Source: Solibacillus palustris (GTDB taxonomy: Bacteria; Bacillota; Bacilli; Bacillales_A; Planococcaceae). Taken from it: DNA of 64,000 bases. The stretch covers positions 1 through 64,000 of the forward strand of contig NZ_JAKZFC010000001.1 of the NCBI RefSeq assembly GCF_022549215.1, read 5' to 3'. The notes beneath the pieces were generated by a model. That model was not told where the DNA came from, searched no databases, and was given only the letters and a program-made list of their open reading frames with translations. Positions 36,410 through 44,684 of the stretch are shown in pieces. The translations under genes and the position numbers were made by a program. Within the stretch, counting starts at the first letter, position 1. Each line of letters starts with the position of its first letter.

Positions 36410-36950
36410 CTAATTGGTGAAGGGGATAATGATAGTATGGGGAAACAACTGTCTGCCTCTCGAATAGTAAGTCATAGTCACTCTACATAAGTGACATACA
36501 GCCAAACGACAGCAAGTGAACAACACAGACGCCCGTGGATAGGATAGAGAAGAGACAAGCTACACCACGGCATAGTAACCGAAAACGTCACTAGTGAACT
36601 GAGAACACAATTGAAGCCGTGAACCATCACTTTATACTACCTAGTAATAACGGTAAGAAAAAGCTGAGATGCCCTTATACAGTCCTTGTGTCCTGTATAG
36701 GGAAGTGTATTTCATCAGGACTACTCAGCTGTATTTGAGAAGCCCACCCTATGGGGGCTGGGTAGTGGTATAGGGGCGGTCTAGTGTACGAGAAATATAA
36801 GCATCATTTTATTAAACTTTTCCATACATAATCGGCTAGAAAGCCAATAATATCAACGGCTAGGCTAAGTTGAGAGGAATCGAAAACACGTACAGTGTAC
36901 CTTTGCCCGACTCGTTTATTCTCACAGTGTTTTAGAGAAGGGGGTTTTGC
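36410..36950 (+). ncRNA. Candidate large structured RNA, region B
   Basis: About 540 nt without a gene inside a 1-kb gap (36001-37023), with dense pairing: GTCACT (36476) / AGTGAC (36489); CCGTGG (36532) / CCACGG (36564); AGCTGAG (36661) / CTCAGCT (36723) enclosing CCCTTATACAG (36671) / CTGTATAGGG (36692); AGCCC / GGGCT (36740-36758); GGCT-AGAA-AGCC (36833-36844); GTAC-AGT-GTAC near 36889. The base composition is more GC-rich than the flanks. Strand is inferred. The part 36049-36410 holds nothing I can name. Confidence 0.5.
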
Positions 36951-37023
36951 TATAATGGGAAAGCGATTCTCAAAAATAAAATTTTGTGGGGTTTCCTGAA
37001 AACATTTTAAGTGGGTATTTTAA

Positions 37024-37266
37024 ATGACTGAAAAAGAGTTTGCAGAAAAGATACTTGAAAAATTAAATAATATGTCTGATGATATAAACTCTATGTCAGA
37101 TGGAATAAGTTCTATATATGGTGGCGTGAAATCTATGTCTGTTGAAATGAACTCTAGGTTTGACGGAATTGATGCAAGGTTCGATAAAATTGAGGCTAGT
37201 CTTGATAAATTTAACTCTAATCTTGTTGAAATAAATTCTAGCCTTAAAATAAATTCAATAGAGTGA
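37024..37266 (+). CDS. Short coiled-coil element protein
   Basis: 80 residues with heptad-like repeats (MSDDINSMSDGISSIYGG, then DARFDKIEASLDKFNSNLVE). Start ATG 37024; the ribosome binding site is weak (AAGTGGG). Its stop overlaps the next start (GTGA), suggesting translational coupling. No known family. Confidence 0.5.
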   Translation: MTEKEFAEKILEKLNNMSDDINSMSDGISSIYGGVKSMSVEMNSRFDGIDARFDKIEASLDKFNSNLVEINSSLKINSIE

Positions 37267-37559
37267 CCGCTGCTATGACAAAAATGATTGCTGATCAAAT
37301 GATTTCACTGATAAAAAGTATGGAAAATATTGAACGTAATAAGTTTTTAGAATACCTATTTTATACCCATTTTGATTCAAGGTTTACAGACGATTATGAC
37401 TTAGCAAAGAAATATCAGGTTGAGGATACATTAAACCGTGATTTAACAGAAGATGAATTGTTGGTTATGAAGGTAGCCTACGGTAATGGTTATTTTAGAT
37501 GCGGAAAAGAAGGTATGGATAAAGTACTACGGGGATACTCTAAGGCTAAATCTGTTTAA
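37263..37559 (+). CDS. Hypothetical small element protein
   Basis: 98 residues from GTG 37263 (overlapping the previous stop) or 94 from ATG 37275. It is soluble and acidic, with the stretch NIERNKFLEYLFYTHFDS and a C-terminal GYFRCGKEGMDKVLRGYS. It looks like a genuine gene by codon choice and coupling; function unknown. A terminator (37643-37673) follows. Confidence 0.55.
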   Translation: MTAAMTKMIADQMISLIKSMENIERNKFLEYLFYTHFDSRFTDDYDLAKKYQVEDTLNRDLTEDELLVMKVAYGNGYFRCGKEGMDKVLRGYSKAKSV

Positions 37560-37642
37560 ATATTATCGTATTTCACCTTTTTAGGGGTGCTAGAAAAGTG
37601 ATCATCACTGTACTAATAAAATATTTACATAAACAATAAGAG

Positions 37643-37673
37643 AACCGTCTAGCCGTAAATAGGCGGTTTTTTT
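37643..37673 (+). terminator. Terminator after small element operon
   Basis: The stem AACCGTCTA / TAGGCGGTT (two G-U pairs) is followed by seven T. Confidence 0.8.
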
Positions 37674-37691
37674 ATGGAACATAATCATTTA

Positions 37692-37949
37692 TTAAAACAA
37701 CTTACCCTTATATGAAGTAACAAGTTTCTCATACTGACCTTTCAACTTATGTCTATGCTTCATGAAAACCTCATGACAATCTTGTCGGGACTTTCCGTTT
37801 ACGATATTTCTGATTGTAGATTTGGCAACTTTAAGAGTTGGTGCAAGGTAACATGGCGAAACATTATTCGCATGGTACAAATAAAGAATTTTATATACTT
37901 GCTTATCCGTTAATTTCGCTACATAGGGATTGATTTTAAATGGGATAAT
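37692..37949 (-). CDS. Small helix-turn-helix protein, apparent ATT start
   Basis: An 85-residue DNA-binding protein if started at ATT 37949, which sits 5 nt after AGGAGG-like sequence on the minus strand. The frame is closed by TAG just upstream of that site and offers no ATG or GTG; the only other choice is TTG 37880, which would remove the N-terminal helix. The body reads LTDKQVYKILYLYHAN ... YLAPTLKVAKSTIRNIVNGKS, a resolvase/homeodomain-like helix-turn-helix. As the only minus-strand gene of the element it may regulate it. Confidence 0.55.
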   Translation of the reverse strand: MIPFKINPYVAKLTDKQVYKILYLYHANNVSPCYLAPTLKVAKSTIRNIVNGKSRQDCHEVFMKHRHKLKGQYEKLVTSYKGKLF

Positions 37950-38203
37950 GTTTTCCTCCTAGATTAGTGTACATAGTAACACTTGCAAAAGGGAGGTGGA
38001 TTAGGACATTCAATATAAATATAGAATAATGTTTAGGGCATTTTGAAAATTACCGCACTGAATTTATGTATTATAGGGTAATTATGGTTATACTTTATTA
38101 GTAACAATAATATAAAATAAATGTAATTTATGATTAAATTGCCATTTATAAACATGAGTGGTATAAATGTAATGAAAAGTCTGAATAGAATTTGGAGGGT
38201 CAC

Positions 38204-39628
38204 ATGAATATTGTAGGAGTTCAGGTAATAGGTTTACTTGGTAAGTTCAATTATAGCCTTAATTTGCAAAATGAAATCAATATTATCCATGCACCAAATG
38301 GTAGTGGAAAAACAAAGTTCCTAATGCTAATAGAATCGATTATAAATGATAATTTCAGCAGAATTATTGACATAGAGTTTGAAAAACTAATATTTCAGTT
38401 TGAAAATGAATTGATTTGGAGAATTGAACGAAAAGAAATAAAACAAAAAGATAATGATAAGAACACAAATAAGAAAGAATTTTTGTTTTGTTACGAAATA
38501 GGATATCTTTTAGAGACGTATGTTTTTAACGAAGATGAATATCACCTTGAACCAGATGTTGCATATTTTGAAATAAAAATATCTAAGGAGTTTAATGGGG
38601 ATTTAGCTACTGTATCTACTATTATTCCTGAATTAAGGCGAGTGGGTACAAAGACTTGGGCAGAATCTGAAACAGGAGAAACACTAGAATTAAAGGAAAT
38701 TTTAGATAACTACGGGAATTACGAAGATTTATTTGAAACTAGTATTGACTATGATGATTTTTTTATGACAGAATTTATAGACTTATCCTTCTACTTGCCT
38801 ACTAAATTGATAGAAACAAATAGATTATATAAAGCTAAAAACAGTAAAGGTTTTTATTCAAACACACTAGCTATTAGCAATTATTCCAATAAAATCAAAG
38901 GAGAAATTTCGAGTATATTACAAATTTATGCCCAAACTTCTCAAGATTTAGATCAAACATTCCCACTAAGGTTAATGGATAGAATGGCGGAAATGAATGA
39001 TTATAATCATACCTTTATTGATATACTTAACGAATTGGCTACACAAGATTTGGAACGTAGTTACCTAGCTGAATTGGGATTACTCGATACAAATGAATCC
39101 TTAGGAGAAAAGCTTAATATAGATTACATAAAAAATAAAAAGGCATACAATAAATATTCCGCAGCAGTTTTGAAATTGTTTCTTGAGGATAGTAGAGAAA
39201 AATTATCCGTTTTTACTGATATGAAAGAAAGGGTAAAAATATTTTTAAAGTTTGTTAATAAAAAGCTAATTGACAAAGCAATGAAATTAGATCGGCATGA
39301 AGGTTTCATTATATATTTCAAAGATAATGAGAAGAAAAAGTTAGACAAAGTATATCAATTATCTTCAGGTGAACAACATACAATAGTATTGTTATTTGAT
39401 TTACTATTCCAAAGCCCTAAAAACAGTTTAGTGCTGATAGACGAACCTGAGTTATCTTTACATGCAGCATGGCAAATGGATTTCTTACAGGAATTAAGAG
39501 AGATATCTAATATCACTGGTCAAAAGTATATTGTTGCTACTCATTCGCCTCAAATAGTTAATGATTCTTGGGAATTATTACAGGAATTGAATTTACCTGA
39601 TGATGGGTGGGTGGAAAATGAGTGGTAG
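38204..39628 (+). CDS. AAA ATPase, AriA-like component of a PARIS-type defence system
   Basis: 474 residues, an OLD/RecF-type ABC-like ATPase. Walker A is PNGSGKT (residues 31-37); the signature is LSSGEQHT; Walker B and D-loop are LVLIDEPELSLHAAWQ; the H-loop His is in YIVATHSPQIV. ATPases of the AAA15/AAA21 group next to a DUF4435 gene form PARIS, in which the ATPase (AriA) holds and releases the TOPRIM nuclease AriB when it senses a phage anti-restriction protein, causing growth arrest. The start is ATG 38204 after GGAGGG. The downstream DUF4435 gene overlaps its 3' end by 11 nt. The assignment rests on the pair; the sensed trigger cannot be read. Confidence 0.8.
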   Translation: MNIVGVQVIGLLGKFNYSLNLQNEINIIHAPNGSGKTKFLMLIESIINDNFSRIIDIEFEKLIFQFENELIWRIERKEIKQKDNDKNTNKKEFLFCYEIGYLLETYVFNEDEYHLEPDVAYFEIKISKEFNGDLATVSTIIPELRRVGTKTWAESETGETLELKEILDNYGNYEDLFETSIDYDDFFMTEFIDLSFYLPTKLIETNRLYKAKNSKGFYSNTLAISNYSNKIKGEISSILQIYAQTSQDLDQTFPLRLMDRMAEMNDYNHTFIDILNELATQDLERSYLAELGLLDTNESLGEKLNIDYIKNKKAYNKYSAAVLKLFLEDSREKLSVFTDMKERVKIFLKFVNKKLIDKAMKLDRHEGFIIYFKDNEKKKLDKVYQLSSGEQHTIVLLFDLLFQSPKNSLVLIDEPELSLHAAWQMDFLQELREISNITGQKYIVATHSPQIVNDSWELLQELNLPDDGWVENEW

Positions 39629-40526
39629 AAAGTTTCTTCAAAGTTTTGTAACTCCGAATACGTTAGCAGGTCTATATTCTCAATTGTCTTATAGTACTTT
39701 CCCTTATCAACTAATACTTTATTTAGAGGGAGAAAGTGATATAAAATTTTATCAAAATCATTTAGATATAAATAAGGTGAAATTTGTTAATTCAAACGGT
39801 AAGCCAAATGCCAAGGCAGTTATAAACAAATTGAATAGTATTGTTAGTGAGAAAAAGAGGAAAAGTTACCTAGCGTTAGTTGATAGTGACTTTGAAAACT
39901 TACTGAACACTCCAACAGTGCCTAATCTAATTAGAACGGATTGTCATGATTTAGAAGTTCAAATTATTTTCTCAAATCCAACTTTAGACAAGCTAAGAAA
40001 ATTATTAACTTCTTATATAGATGCAAATAAATACGCAAAGTTTCAGGGGAAAGTTATTCCTACAATTTTTCTGCTGAGTTATAACATAGGTCTTATAAAA
40101 TTATATTCAGCTACCTATAATCGAAGTATTTGTTTTAAAGAGATTGATTACTCAAATATATTAGATAAAGATATGAATTTCGATAAAGAGAACCTGTACA
40201 AAGTATTTTTAGGGACATATTATCAAAACTTTTTAGGGTTTATTGATCGAAATGGATATAATACACAAGATAAAGAGATAATAAATCTCCTATCTATAAA
40301 TCAGATTTGTAATGGTCATGATATTATAAATATTAGTGTGTTTATTTTGGAAAACTATTTGAGTAATAATAAACCTACATTTAAAGAGTTTGAACAAGCA
40401 ATTAGAATTCAATTTAGTAAAGAGGAACTTGAAAAAACTAATTTTTGTATCGAATTACTGGAGTGGTTTACTGGCAATGGAATTGATAGAGATGTTATTA
40501 CAAATGAACACTATCAATATCTATAG
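39618..40526 (+). CDS. DUF4435/TOPRIM protein, AriB-like effector
   Basis: 302 residues. The TOPRIM-type acidic centre is visible: Glu in LYLEGESDIKFY, the Asp-x-Asp-type motif in LALVDSDFE, and NGHDIINI near residue 230. DUF4435 proteins are the AriB effector of PARIS, a nuclease reported to act on host tRNA after release from AriA. The start is ATG 39618 (others at 39600 and 39603); it overlaps the ATPase gene, so the two are coupled. It is the last gene before the right end of the element, and a terminator follows at 40610-40636. Confidence 0.78.
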   Translation: MSGRKFLQSFVTPNTLAGLYSQLSYSTFPYQLILYLEGESDIKFYQNHLDINKVKFVNSNGKPNAKAVINKLNSIVSEKKRKSYLALVDSDFENLLNTPTVPNLIRTDCHDLEVQIIFSNPTLDKLRKLLTSYIDANKYAKFQGKVIPTIFLLSYNIGLIKLYSATYNRSICFKEIDYSNILDKDMNFDKENLYKVFLGTYYQNFLGFIDRNGYNTQDKEIINLLSINQICNGHDIINISVFILENYLSNNKPTFKEFEQAIRIQFSKEELEKTNFCIELLEWFTGNGIDRDVITNEHYQYL

Positions 40527-40609
40527 AATTGTTACGAGAGTAAGTCAAATATCGATCAACGGTAAGACTTCTGACTAGGACGTATCTATTTTTTAAACTA
40601 AGTCTTATC

Positions 40610-40636
40610 AAGAGGGCAAAAAATGCCTTCTTTTTT
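40610..40636 (+). terminator. Terminator of the PARIS-like operon
   Basis: The stem AAGAGGGCA / TGCCTTCTT is followed by a T run. Confidence 0.85.
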
Positions 40637-40797
40637 ATGGTCTAATTTAAGTAATTACTTGTAAATATGAGGTTAATAAAGTACAATTTTGAATAATATG
40701 ATAGTAAATGTAGGTGACTATCAAATGTGGGATTATTACAGTTATTATTTCAATAAAATTAAAGAATTACATATAACTATTATTCTAAACGGGTATA

Positions 40798-41245
40798 GTT
40801 CTCTCAAAACGTTGGGCTTATCCAAATGTCAGGCGTACGTGACCGCAAAGTGATTTATATTACAGGTGGTATGTTAGTAGCTTTAGGTTTCTTACCAAAG
40901 TTAGCAGCCATTACAACAATCATCCCAACACCAGTACTTGGTGCAGCGATGTTAGCGATGTTTGGTATGGTTATTACACAAGGTGTGAAAATGTTAGCAC
41001 CTGAAATCGCGAAATCAATGGAAAATGCAATGGTCGCAGCACTTGCAGTTGGCTTAGGTGTCGGCGTAGCAAGCGTTCCAGGTGTATTTGCCAACGTAAC
41101 ACAGGGTATGCCATCTTGGTTAGCGGAAGTCATTACAGTCATTACATCAAACGGTATCGTAGCGGGTGCTTTAACAGCGATTGTGTTAAATATTTTATTT
41201 AATATGATTGGTCCAAAACGCCAAGATCCGATGCATGTAGAATAA
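40798..41245 (+). pseudogene. Displaced native 3' end of pbuX
   Basis: 448 bp, colinear without gaps with 29306-29753 and 97% identical (13 mismatches, six of them within the first 43 bp). It encodes only the last 149 residues of the xanthine permease and has no promoter or ribosome binding site of its own. It is what remained of the gene on the right of the insertion. The natural pbuX terminator follows at 41253. Confidence 0.95.
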
Positions 41246-41252
41246 ATAAGGT

Positions 41253-41296
41253 CGTCTATTTAAACGATGAAAATCGTCTAAATAGGCGTTTTTTTT
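41253..41296 (+). terminator. Original pbuX terminator, now orphaned
   Basis: A 16-bp stem (CGTCTATTTAAACGAT / ATCGTCTAAATAGGCG, two G-U pairs) with loop GAAA and nine T. It is 11.5 kb away from the working pbuX copy. Confidence 0.92.
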
Positions 41297-41380
41297 CGTT
41301 CAAAAATCCAGTTTGCTCAAGGGAGAAGGAATGGTTTTCTTAGGAGGCGAATGATAGGGAAAGGAGGTGGTGAGGTGGAG

Positions 41381-42130
41381 ATGCTAATGGTATTTTTTAT
41401 GGGGCTTGTTGGTGTTATTTTAGGCTCGTTTTTTAATGTTGTCGGATTGCGCATACCGAAAAATAAATCAATTATTGCACCACCTTCTCATTGTCCAGGC
41501 TGTGCGCATATGTTAAGTTCTATAGATTTAATTCCGGTGTTATCTTATGGATTATTGCGCGGGAAATGTCGAGTGTGTGGTGTACGTATTTCGCCAATTT
41601 ACCCGCTTGTTGAAGCAGTAACTGCGTTATTATTCGCTTTTGCGACATGGCATATTGGTTGGGCGTGGGAGCTTGTAGTAACGCTTTTGTTTATTTCGCT
41701 ATTGATGATTATTACGGTTTCGGACATTATTTATATGCTGATTCCTGACAAAGTGCTACTGTTCTTCTTGCCGTTTCTTATAGTAGGGAGAATATTGTCT
41801 CCGTTAACACCTTGGTGGGATAGTGTACTTGGGGCAGCTTTTGGTTTTTTAATCCTATGGTTCATTGCAATTATATCGCAAGGGGGCATGGGTGGAGGTG
41901 ATATTAAGCTATTTTTATTAATCGGGCTTGTTTTAGGGACGGTTAATACATTACTAACGCTGTTTTTTGCCGCGCTAATCGGGCTTGTTTTTGGTGGAAC
42001 CATTCTCATGATTCATAAACAGGGACGTGAAACGCCAATCCCATTTGGCCCAGCCATTGTTATCGCCGCAATTGTTGTTTATTTTTACGGTATCGAAATA
42101 ATGACAGCCTATTGGCATTTATTTGAATGA
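41381..42130 (+). CDS. Prepilin peptidase (type A24)
   Basis: A 249-residue polytopic membrane aspartyl protease that cleaves and N-methylates type IV-like prepilins; in Bacilli the equivalent is ComC, needed for the competence pseudopilus. The N-terminal domain has the two Cys-x-x-Cys pairs (CPGCAHML and CRVCGVRISP), and the two catalytic Asp are in TVSDIIYMLIPD and GGGDIKLF. The start is ATG 41381, 10 nt after AAGGAGGTGG; upstream in-frame starts at 41351 and 41375 are possible. It follows the pbuX remnant and is independently transcribed. Confidence 0.92.
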   Translation: MLMVFFMGLVGVILGSFFNVVGLRIPKNKSIIAPPSHCPGCAHMLSSIDLIPVLSYGLLRGKCRVCGVRISPIYPLVEAVTALLFAFATWHIGWAWELVVTLLFISLLMIITVSDIIYMLIPDKVLLFFLPFLIVGRILSPLTPWWDSVLGAAFGFLILWFIAIISQGGMGGGDIKLFLLIGLVLGTVNTLLTLFFAALIGLVFGGTILMIHKQGRETPIPFGPAIVIAAIVVYFYGIEIMTAYWHLFE

Positions 42131-42187
42131 TTAAATTGCGAAATGTGTTATCCTAAATAAATATCAGGTTAACTAAAGAGGTGACAT

Positions 42188-42604
42188 ATGCTAAAACTAC
42201 GAGGGCATCATTTATTTTGTATGATTGGTTTTAGAGGAATGGGCTATTCAGAGGAATATGCGGACAATATGAAAAAGATACATGCACAATTACGTCGAAA
42301 TCCACATACCTCTTTTCAGCTGATTGCAGGGGCAGATGATTTGTGTGCAAAATTTCCATGTGACCAGCCCTATCATTGTGATGCGGAGCGTGTGGCACAA
42401 CAGGATGCGACATTTTTGCAAAAGCTTCAGTTACAAATCGGTGATGTACTAACATGGCACGACGTAGAGCAACTTGTAAAGAAGAGCGTGACACCAACTG
42501 TAATTAATGAAGTTTGCTATGATTGCAGCTGGCGCGAATATGGTGTATGTGAAGAGGGTGTTGGTCATATTCAGCAAAATAAAGGACTATTTCCTGTAAC
42601 GTAA
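42188..42604 (+). CDS. DUF1284-family protein
   Basis: 138 residues. The start MLKLRGHHLFCMIGFRGMGYS is the DUF1284 signature, and several conserved Cys follow (DDLCAKFPC, YHCDAE, VCYDCSWREYGVC), suggesting an iron-sulfur or zinc site. Function unknown. ATG 42188 follows AAAGAGGTGAC. A terminator (AACGTAATGC / GCATTACGTT, 42598-42634) overlaps the stop. Confidence 0.85.
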   Translation: MLKLRGHHLFCMIGFRGMGYSEEYADNMKKIHAQLRRNPHTSFQLIAGADDLCAKFPCDQPYHCDAERVAQQDATFLQKLQLQIGDVLTWHDVEQLVKKSVTPTVINEVCYDCSWREYGVCEEGVGHIQQNKGLFPVT

Positions 42605-42695
42605 TGCGAGTAAGACGGCATTACGTTTTTTGATTGAAATCTTGTCCAATCAGAGTTAAAAATGTGATTTTAAAAGATAGTTTTTGAATTGCTAC

Positions 42696-42911
42696 TTATA
42701 AATTACGAATGATCTGCTCAAATGGATGATTCATTAGCAATTCTTTCAGAGCGATTTTGACAGCCCTTTCTTCAGAATCCGCTAAAATTAAAATTTGGTA
42801 GTTTTCAAAATCCTTGTAATACGCATCAGCTTCAATAATCGGAGAATCGGCTTTATTTGGAATCGTCACAACAATTTCATAGCCATCCTCGATGAATTCA
42901 ATTTTCTTCAT
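42696..42911 (-). CDS. Small conserved hypothetical protein
   Basis: 71 residues, acidic, with a beta-beta-alpha look (MKKIEFIEDGYEIVVTIPNK ... ERAVKIALKELLMN). It starts at ATG 42911 after AAGGAAGGG. Stands alone between DUF1284 and fumC. No family recognised. Confidence 0.6.
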   Translation of the reverse strand: MKKIEFIEDGYEIVVTIPNKADSPIIEADAYYKDFENYQILILADSEERAVKIALKELLMNHPFEQIIRNL

Positions 42912-42976
42912 ACAACATGCACCCTTCCTTTATAAAAAAAGTATTTCCCTTTTGACGGATTATTATGAAATCTAAA

Positions 42977-43008
42977 GAGCACCTTATACAAATTTGTACA
43001 AGGTGCTC
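42977..43008 (-). terminator. Terminator of fumC
   Basis: The stem GAGCACCTT / AAGGTGCTC encloses a second palindrome (TACAAATTTGTA). On the minus strand it is followed by TTTAGA. Confidence 0.7.
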
Positions 43009-43017
43009 GAAAAATAC

Positions 43018-44409
43018 TTACTCTGCATTTGGGTAAATCATCGTTGCTGGGTCAACATATTGATCGTATTGCTCTTCTGTTAATAGACCTGAAGCTAAAG
43101 CCGCTTCTTTTAATGTTGTGCCTTCTTTGTGGGCTGTTTTCGCGATTTTTGCCGCGTTTTCGTAACCGATATATGGATTTAATGCGGTAACAAGCATTAA
43201 AGAATTTTTTAAATTATTATCGAGTACTTCTGTATTTGGTTCAATACCAACTGCGCAGTTATCGTTGAAGCTTTGCATTGTATCTGCCAGTAGGCGAGCT
43301 GATTGTAAGAAGTTATAAATAATGACAGGCTTGAATACGTTTAATTCAAAGTTACCTTGTGACGCAGCAAATCCGATTGTTGCATCATTTCCGAACACTT
43401 GGCAAGCGACCATTGTCATCGCCTCTGATTGCGTTGGATTCACTTTACCTGGCATGATGGATGAGCCTGGCTCGTTTTCTGGGATGGTAATTTCGCCGAT
43501 ACCAGAACGTGGACCACTTGCTAACCAACGAACGTCATTTGCGATTTTCATTAAGTCAGCGGCTAACGCTTTTAACGCACCATGTGCAGTCGTCACTTCA
43601 TCATGCGAAGTTAATGCATGGAATTTGTTTTCAGCAGTAATAAAATTTTTCGCTGTATAGGTAGCGATTTCTTCAGCAACCATTGCACCGAATTTCGGGT
43701 GCGCGTTAATGCCTGTACCAACAGCTGTTCCACCGATTGCTAATTCTTTCATGAAGTCGCTCGTTACCTGAATCATTTTTTCAGATTTTACAAGCATATG
43801 CGTCCATCCTGAAATTTCTTGACCTAACGTAAGTGGTGTCGCGTCTTGTAAATGCGTACGACCGATTTTAATGATGTCTTTAAATGCTTCTTGCTTTTGT
43901 TGTAACGTTGCCTTTAATACGTTTAGTTTAGGTAATACTAAATCTTCTACCGCGATAACAGCCGCCACGTGAAGGGCAGTAGGGAATGTATCGTTTGAGC
44001 TTTGTGACATGTTGACATCATCGTTTGGATGTACCTTTTCTTCCGAGCCTTGCTCAGTTAAAAGTTGGTTACCTCGGAATGACAGAACTTCGTTTACGTT
44101 CATGTTCGATTGTGTACCTGAACCAGTTTGCCAAACGACAAGAGGGAATTGATCATCGAGCTTGCCTGCTAATACTTCATCAGCTGCCGTAACGATGGCC
44201 TTTGTTTTAACATCTGATAATTTGCCAAGTTTGTTATTAGCGAGTGCACAAGAGCGCTTTAAAATGGCAAAAGCACGAATAATTTCAATCGGCATTTTTT
44301 CTGTGCCAATTTTAAAATTTTCTAAGCTGCGTTGTGTTTGTGCTTTCCAAAGTTTGTCTGCGGGTACATTAATTTCACCCATTGTGTCTTTTTCAATACG
44401 ATATTCCAT
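43018..44409 (-). CDS. fumC: Class II fumarate hydratase
   Basis: An iron-independent fumarase of the TCA cycle that interconverts fumarate and malate; 463 residues, cytoplasmic homotetramer in the family. Signatures are [13 protein letters not shown], the active-site region [31 protein letters not shown] and the family signature [11 protein letters not shown]. The start is ATG 44409, 9 nt after AAAGGAG; a TTG at 44418 is within the ribosome binding site. Its upstream region holds a near-perfect Fur box and a probable small RNA, so low iron could affect it. Confidence 0.97.
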   Translation of the reverse strand: MEYRIEKDTMGEINVPADKLWKAQTQRSLENFKIGTEKMPIEIIRAFAILKRSCALANNKLGKLSDVKTKAIVTAADEVLAGKLDDQFPLVVWQTGSGTQSNMNVNEVLSFRGNQLLTEQGSEEKVHPNDDVNMSQSSNDTFPTALHVAAVIAVEDLVLPKLNVLKATLQQKQEAFKDIIKIGRTHLQDATPLTLGQEISGWTHMLVKSEKMIQVTSDFMKELAIGGTAVGTGINAHPKFGAMVAEEIATYTAKNFITAENKFHALTSHDEVTTAHGALKALAADLMKIANDVRWLASGPRSGIGEITIPENEPGSSIMPGKVNPTQSEAMTMVACQVFGNDATIGFAASQGNFELNVFKPVIIYNFLQSARLLADTMQSFNDNCAVGIEPNTEVLDNNLKNSLMLVTALNPYIGYENAAKIAKTAHKEGTTLKEAALASGLLTEEQYDQYVDPATMIYPNAE

Positions 44410-44454
44410 TTTCAACAACTCCTTTTATATAGGTATGCCCAATATGTAGCTATG

Positions 44455-44610
44455 AAAAAATGGCAAATCTTGTGAGGAGATTTGCCACTTTTTCAGGAGA
44501 AAAGAATATGCTTCTTTTCGAAATATGAGTAAAGTATTAATGAGTTTTCGAACCAGAACTGGGGGGAACGGTCTCGAAAGTTTGTTAACAACTAAGATGT
44601 CTTCCTTACA
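44455..44610 (-). ncRNA. Candidate Fur-repressed small RNA
   Basis: On the minus strand a consensus-like promoter (TTGACT 44645-44640, 17-bp gap, TATCAT 44622-44617) predicts a start near 44610, and a 10-bp-stem terminator (TGGCAAATCT / AGATTTGCCA, then six T) ends at 44455. The transcript of about 156 nt has no supported gene but has C-rich patches (a run of six C near 44563, TCTCCTG, TCTCCTC) that could pair with ribosome binding sites, as in the Bacillus Fur-regulated RNA FsrA. The Fur box overlaps the -10. An 85-codon frame crossing this region spans both promoter and terminator and is rejected. Confidence 0.55.
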
Positions 44611-44612
44611 AT

Positions 44613-44631
44613 GATAATGATAATCCTTATC
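44613..44631. promoter_or_regulatory. Fur box over a minus-strand promoter
   Basis: GATAATGATAATCCTTATC matches the 19-bp Fur consensus at 18 positions. It covers the -10 element of the promoter described for the small RNA. Confidence 0.8.
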
Positions 44632-44684
44632 AATTAGAAAGTCAACATTATTATTAAAATTTTTTAAAAAAGTTTTTAACAATA

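Larger units (their letters stand above)
29306..40797 (+). mobile_element. 11.5-kb integrative element inserted in pbuX
   Basis: The boundaries are defined by a direct repeat of 448 bp (29306-29753 and 40798-41245), with the tyrosine recombinase next to the left end. The contents are integrase, winged-helix protein, helicase-type replication protein, small unknown proteins, two probable large RNAs, and an ATPase/DUF4435 defence pair. Inverted candidate arm sites lie near each end (GTCACCTAC at 29819 and GTAGGTGAC at 40710; CCCACATATTTTGAT at 29792 and ATCAAATGTGGG at 40720). There is no relaxase, coupling protein, terminase or capsid gene, so it is either mobilised by another element or a satellite/plasmid-like island. 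Confidence 0.9.

Noticed and set aside
37024..37559. Toxin-antitoxin pair
   Set aside because: The two small coupled genes have the size and overlap, but neither shows a known toxin or antitoxin motif.
29306..40797. Prophage or conjugative element
   Set aside because: No capsid, tail, terminase, relaxase or type IV secretion genes are present; integrase plus helicase alone do not justify either label.
40826..41245. 139-codon permease gene
   Set aside because: It is the displaced 3' end of pbuX with no start signals, not an independent gene.
44425..44682. 85-codon minus-strand frame before fumC
   Set aside because: It has no ribosome binding site and runs through both the Fur-box promoter and the terminator of the candidate small RNA.
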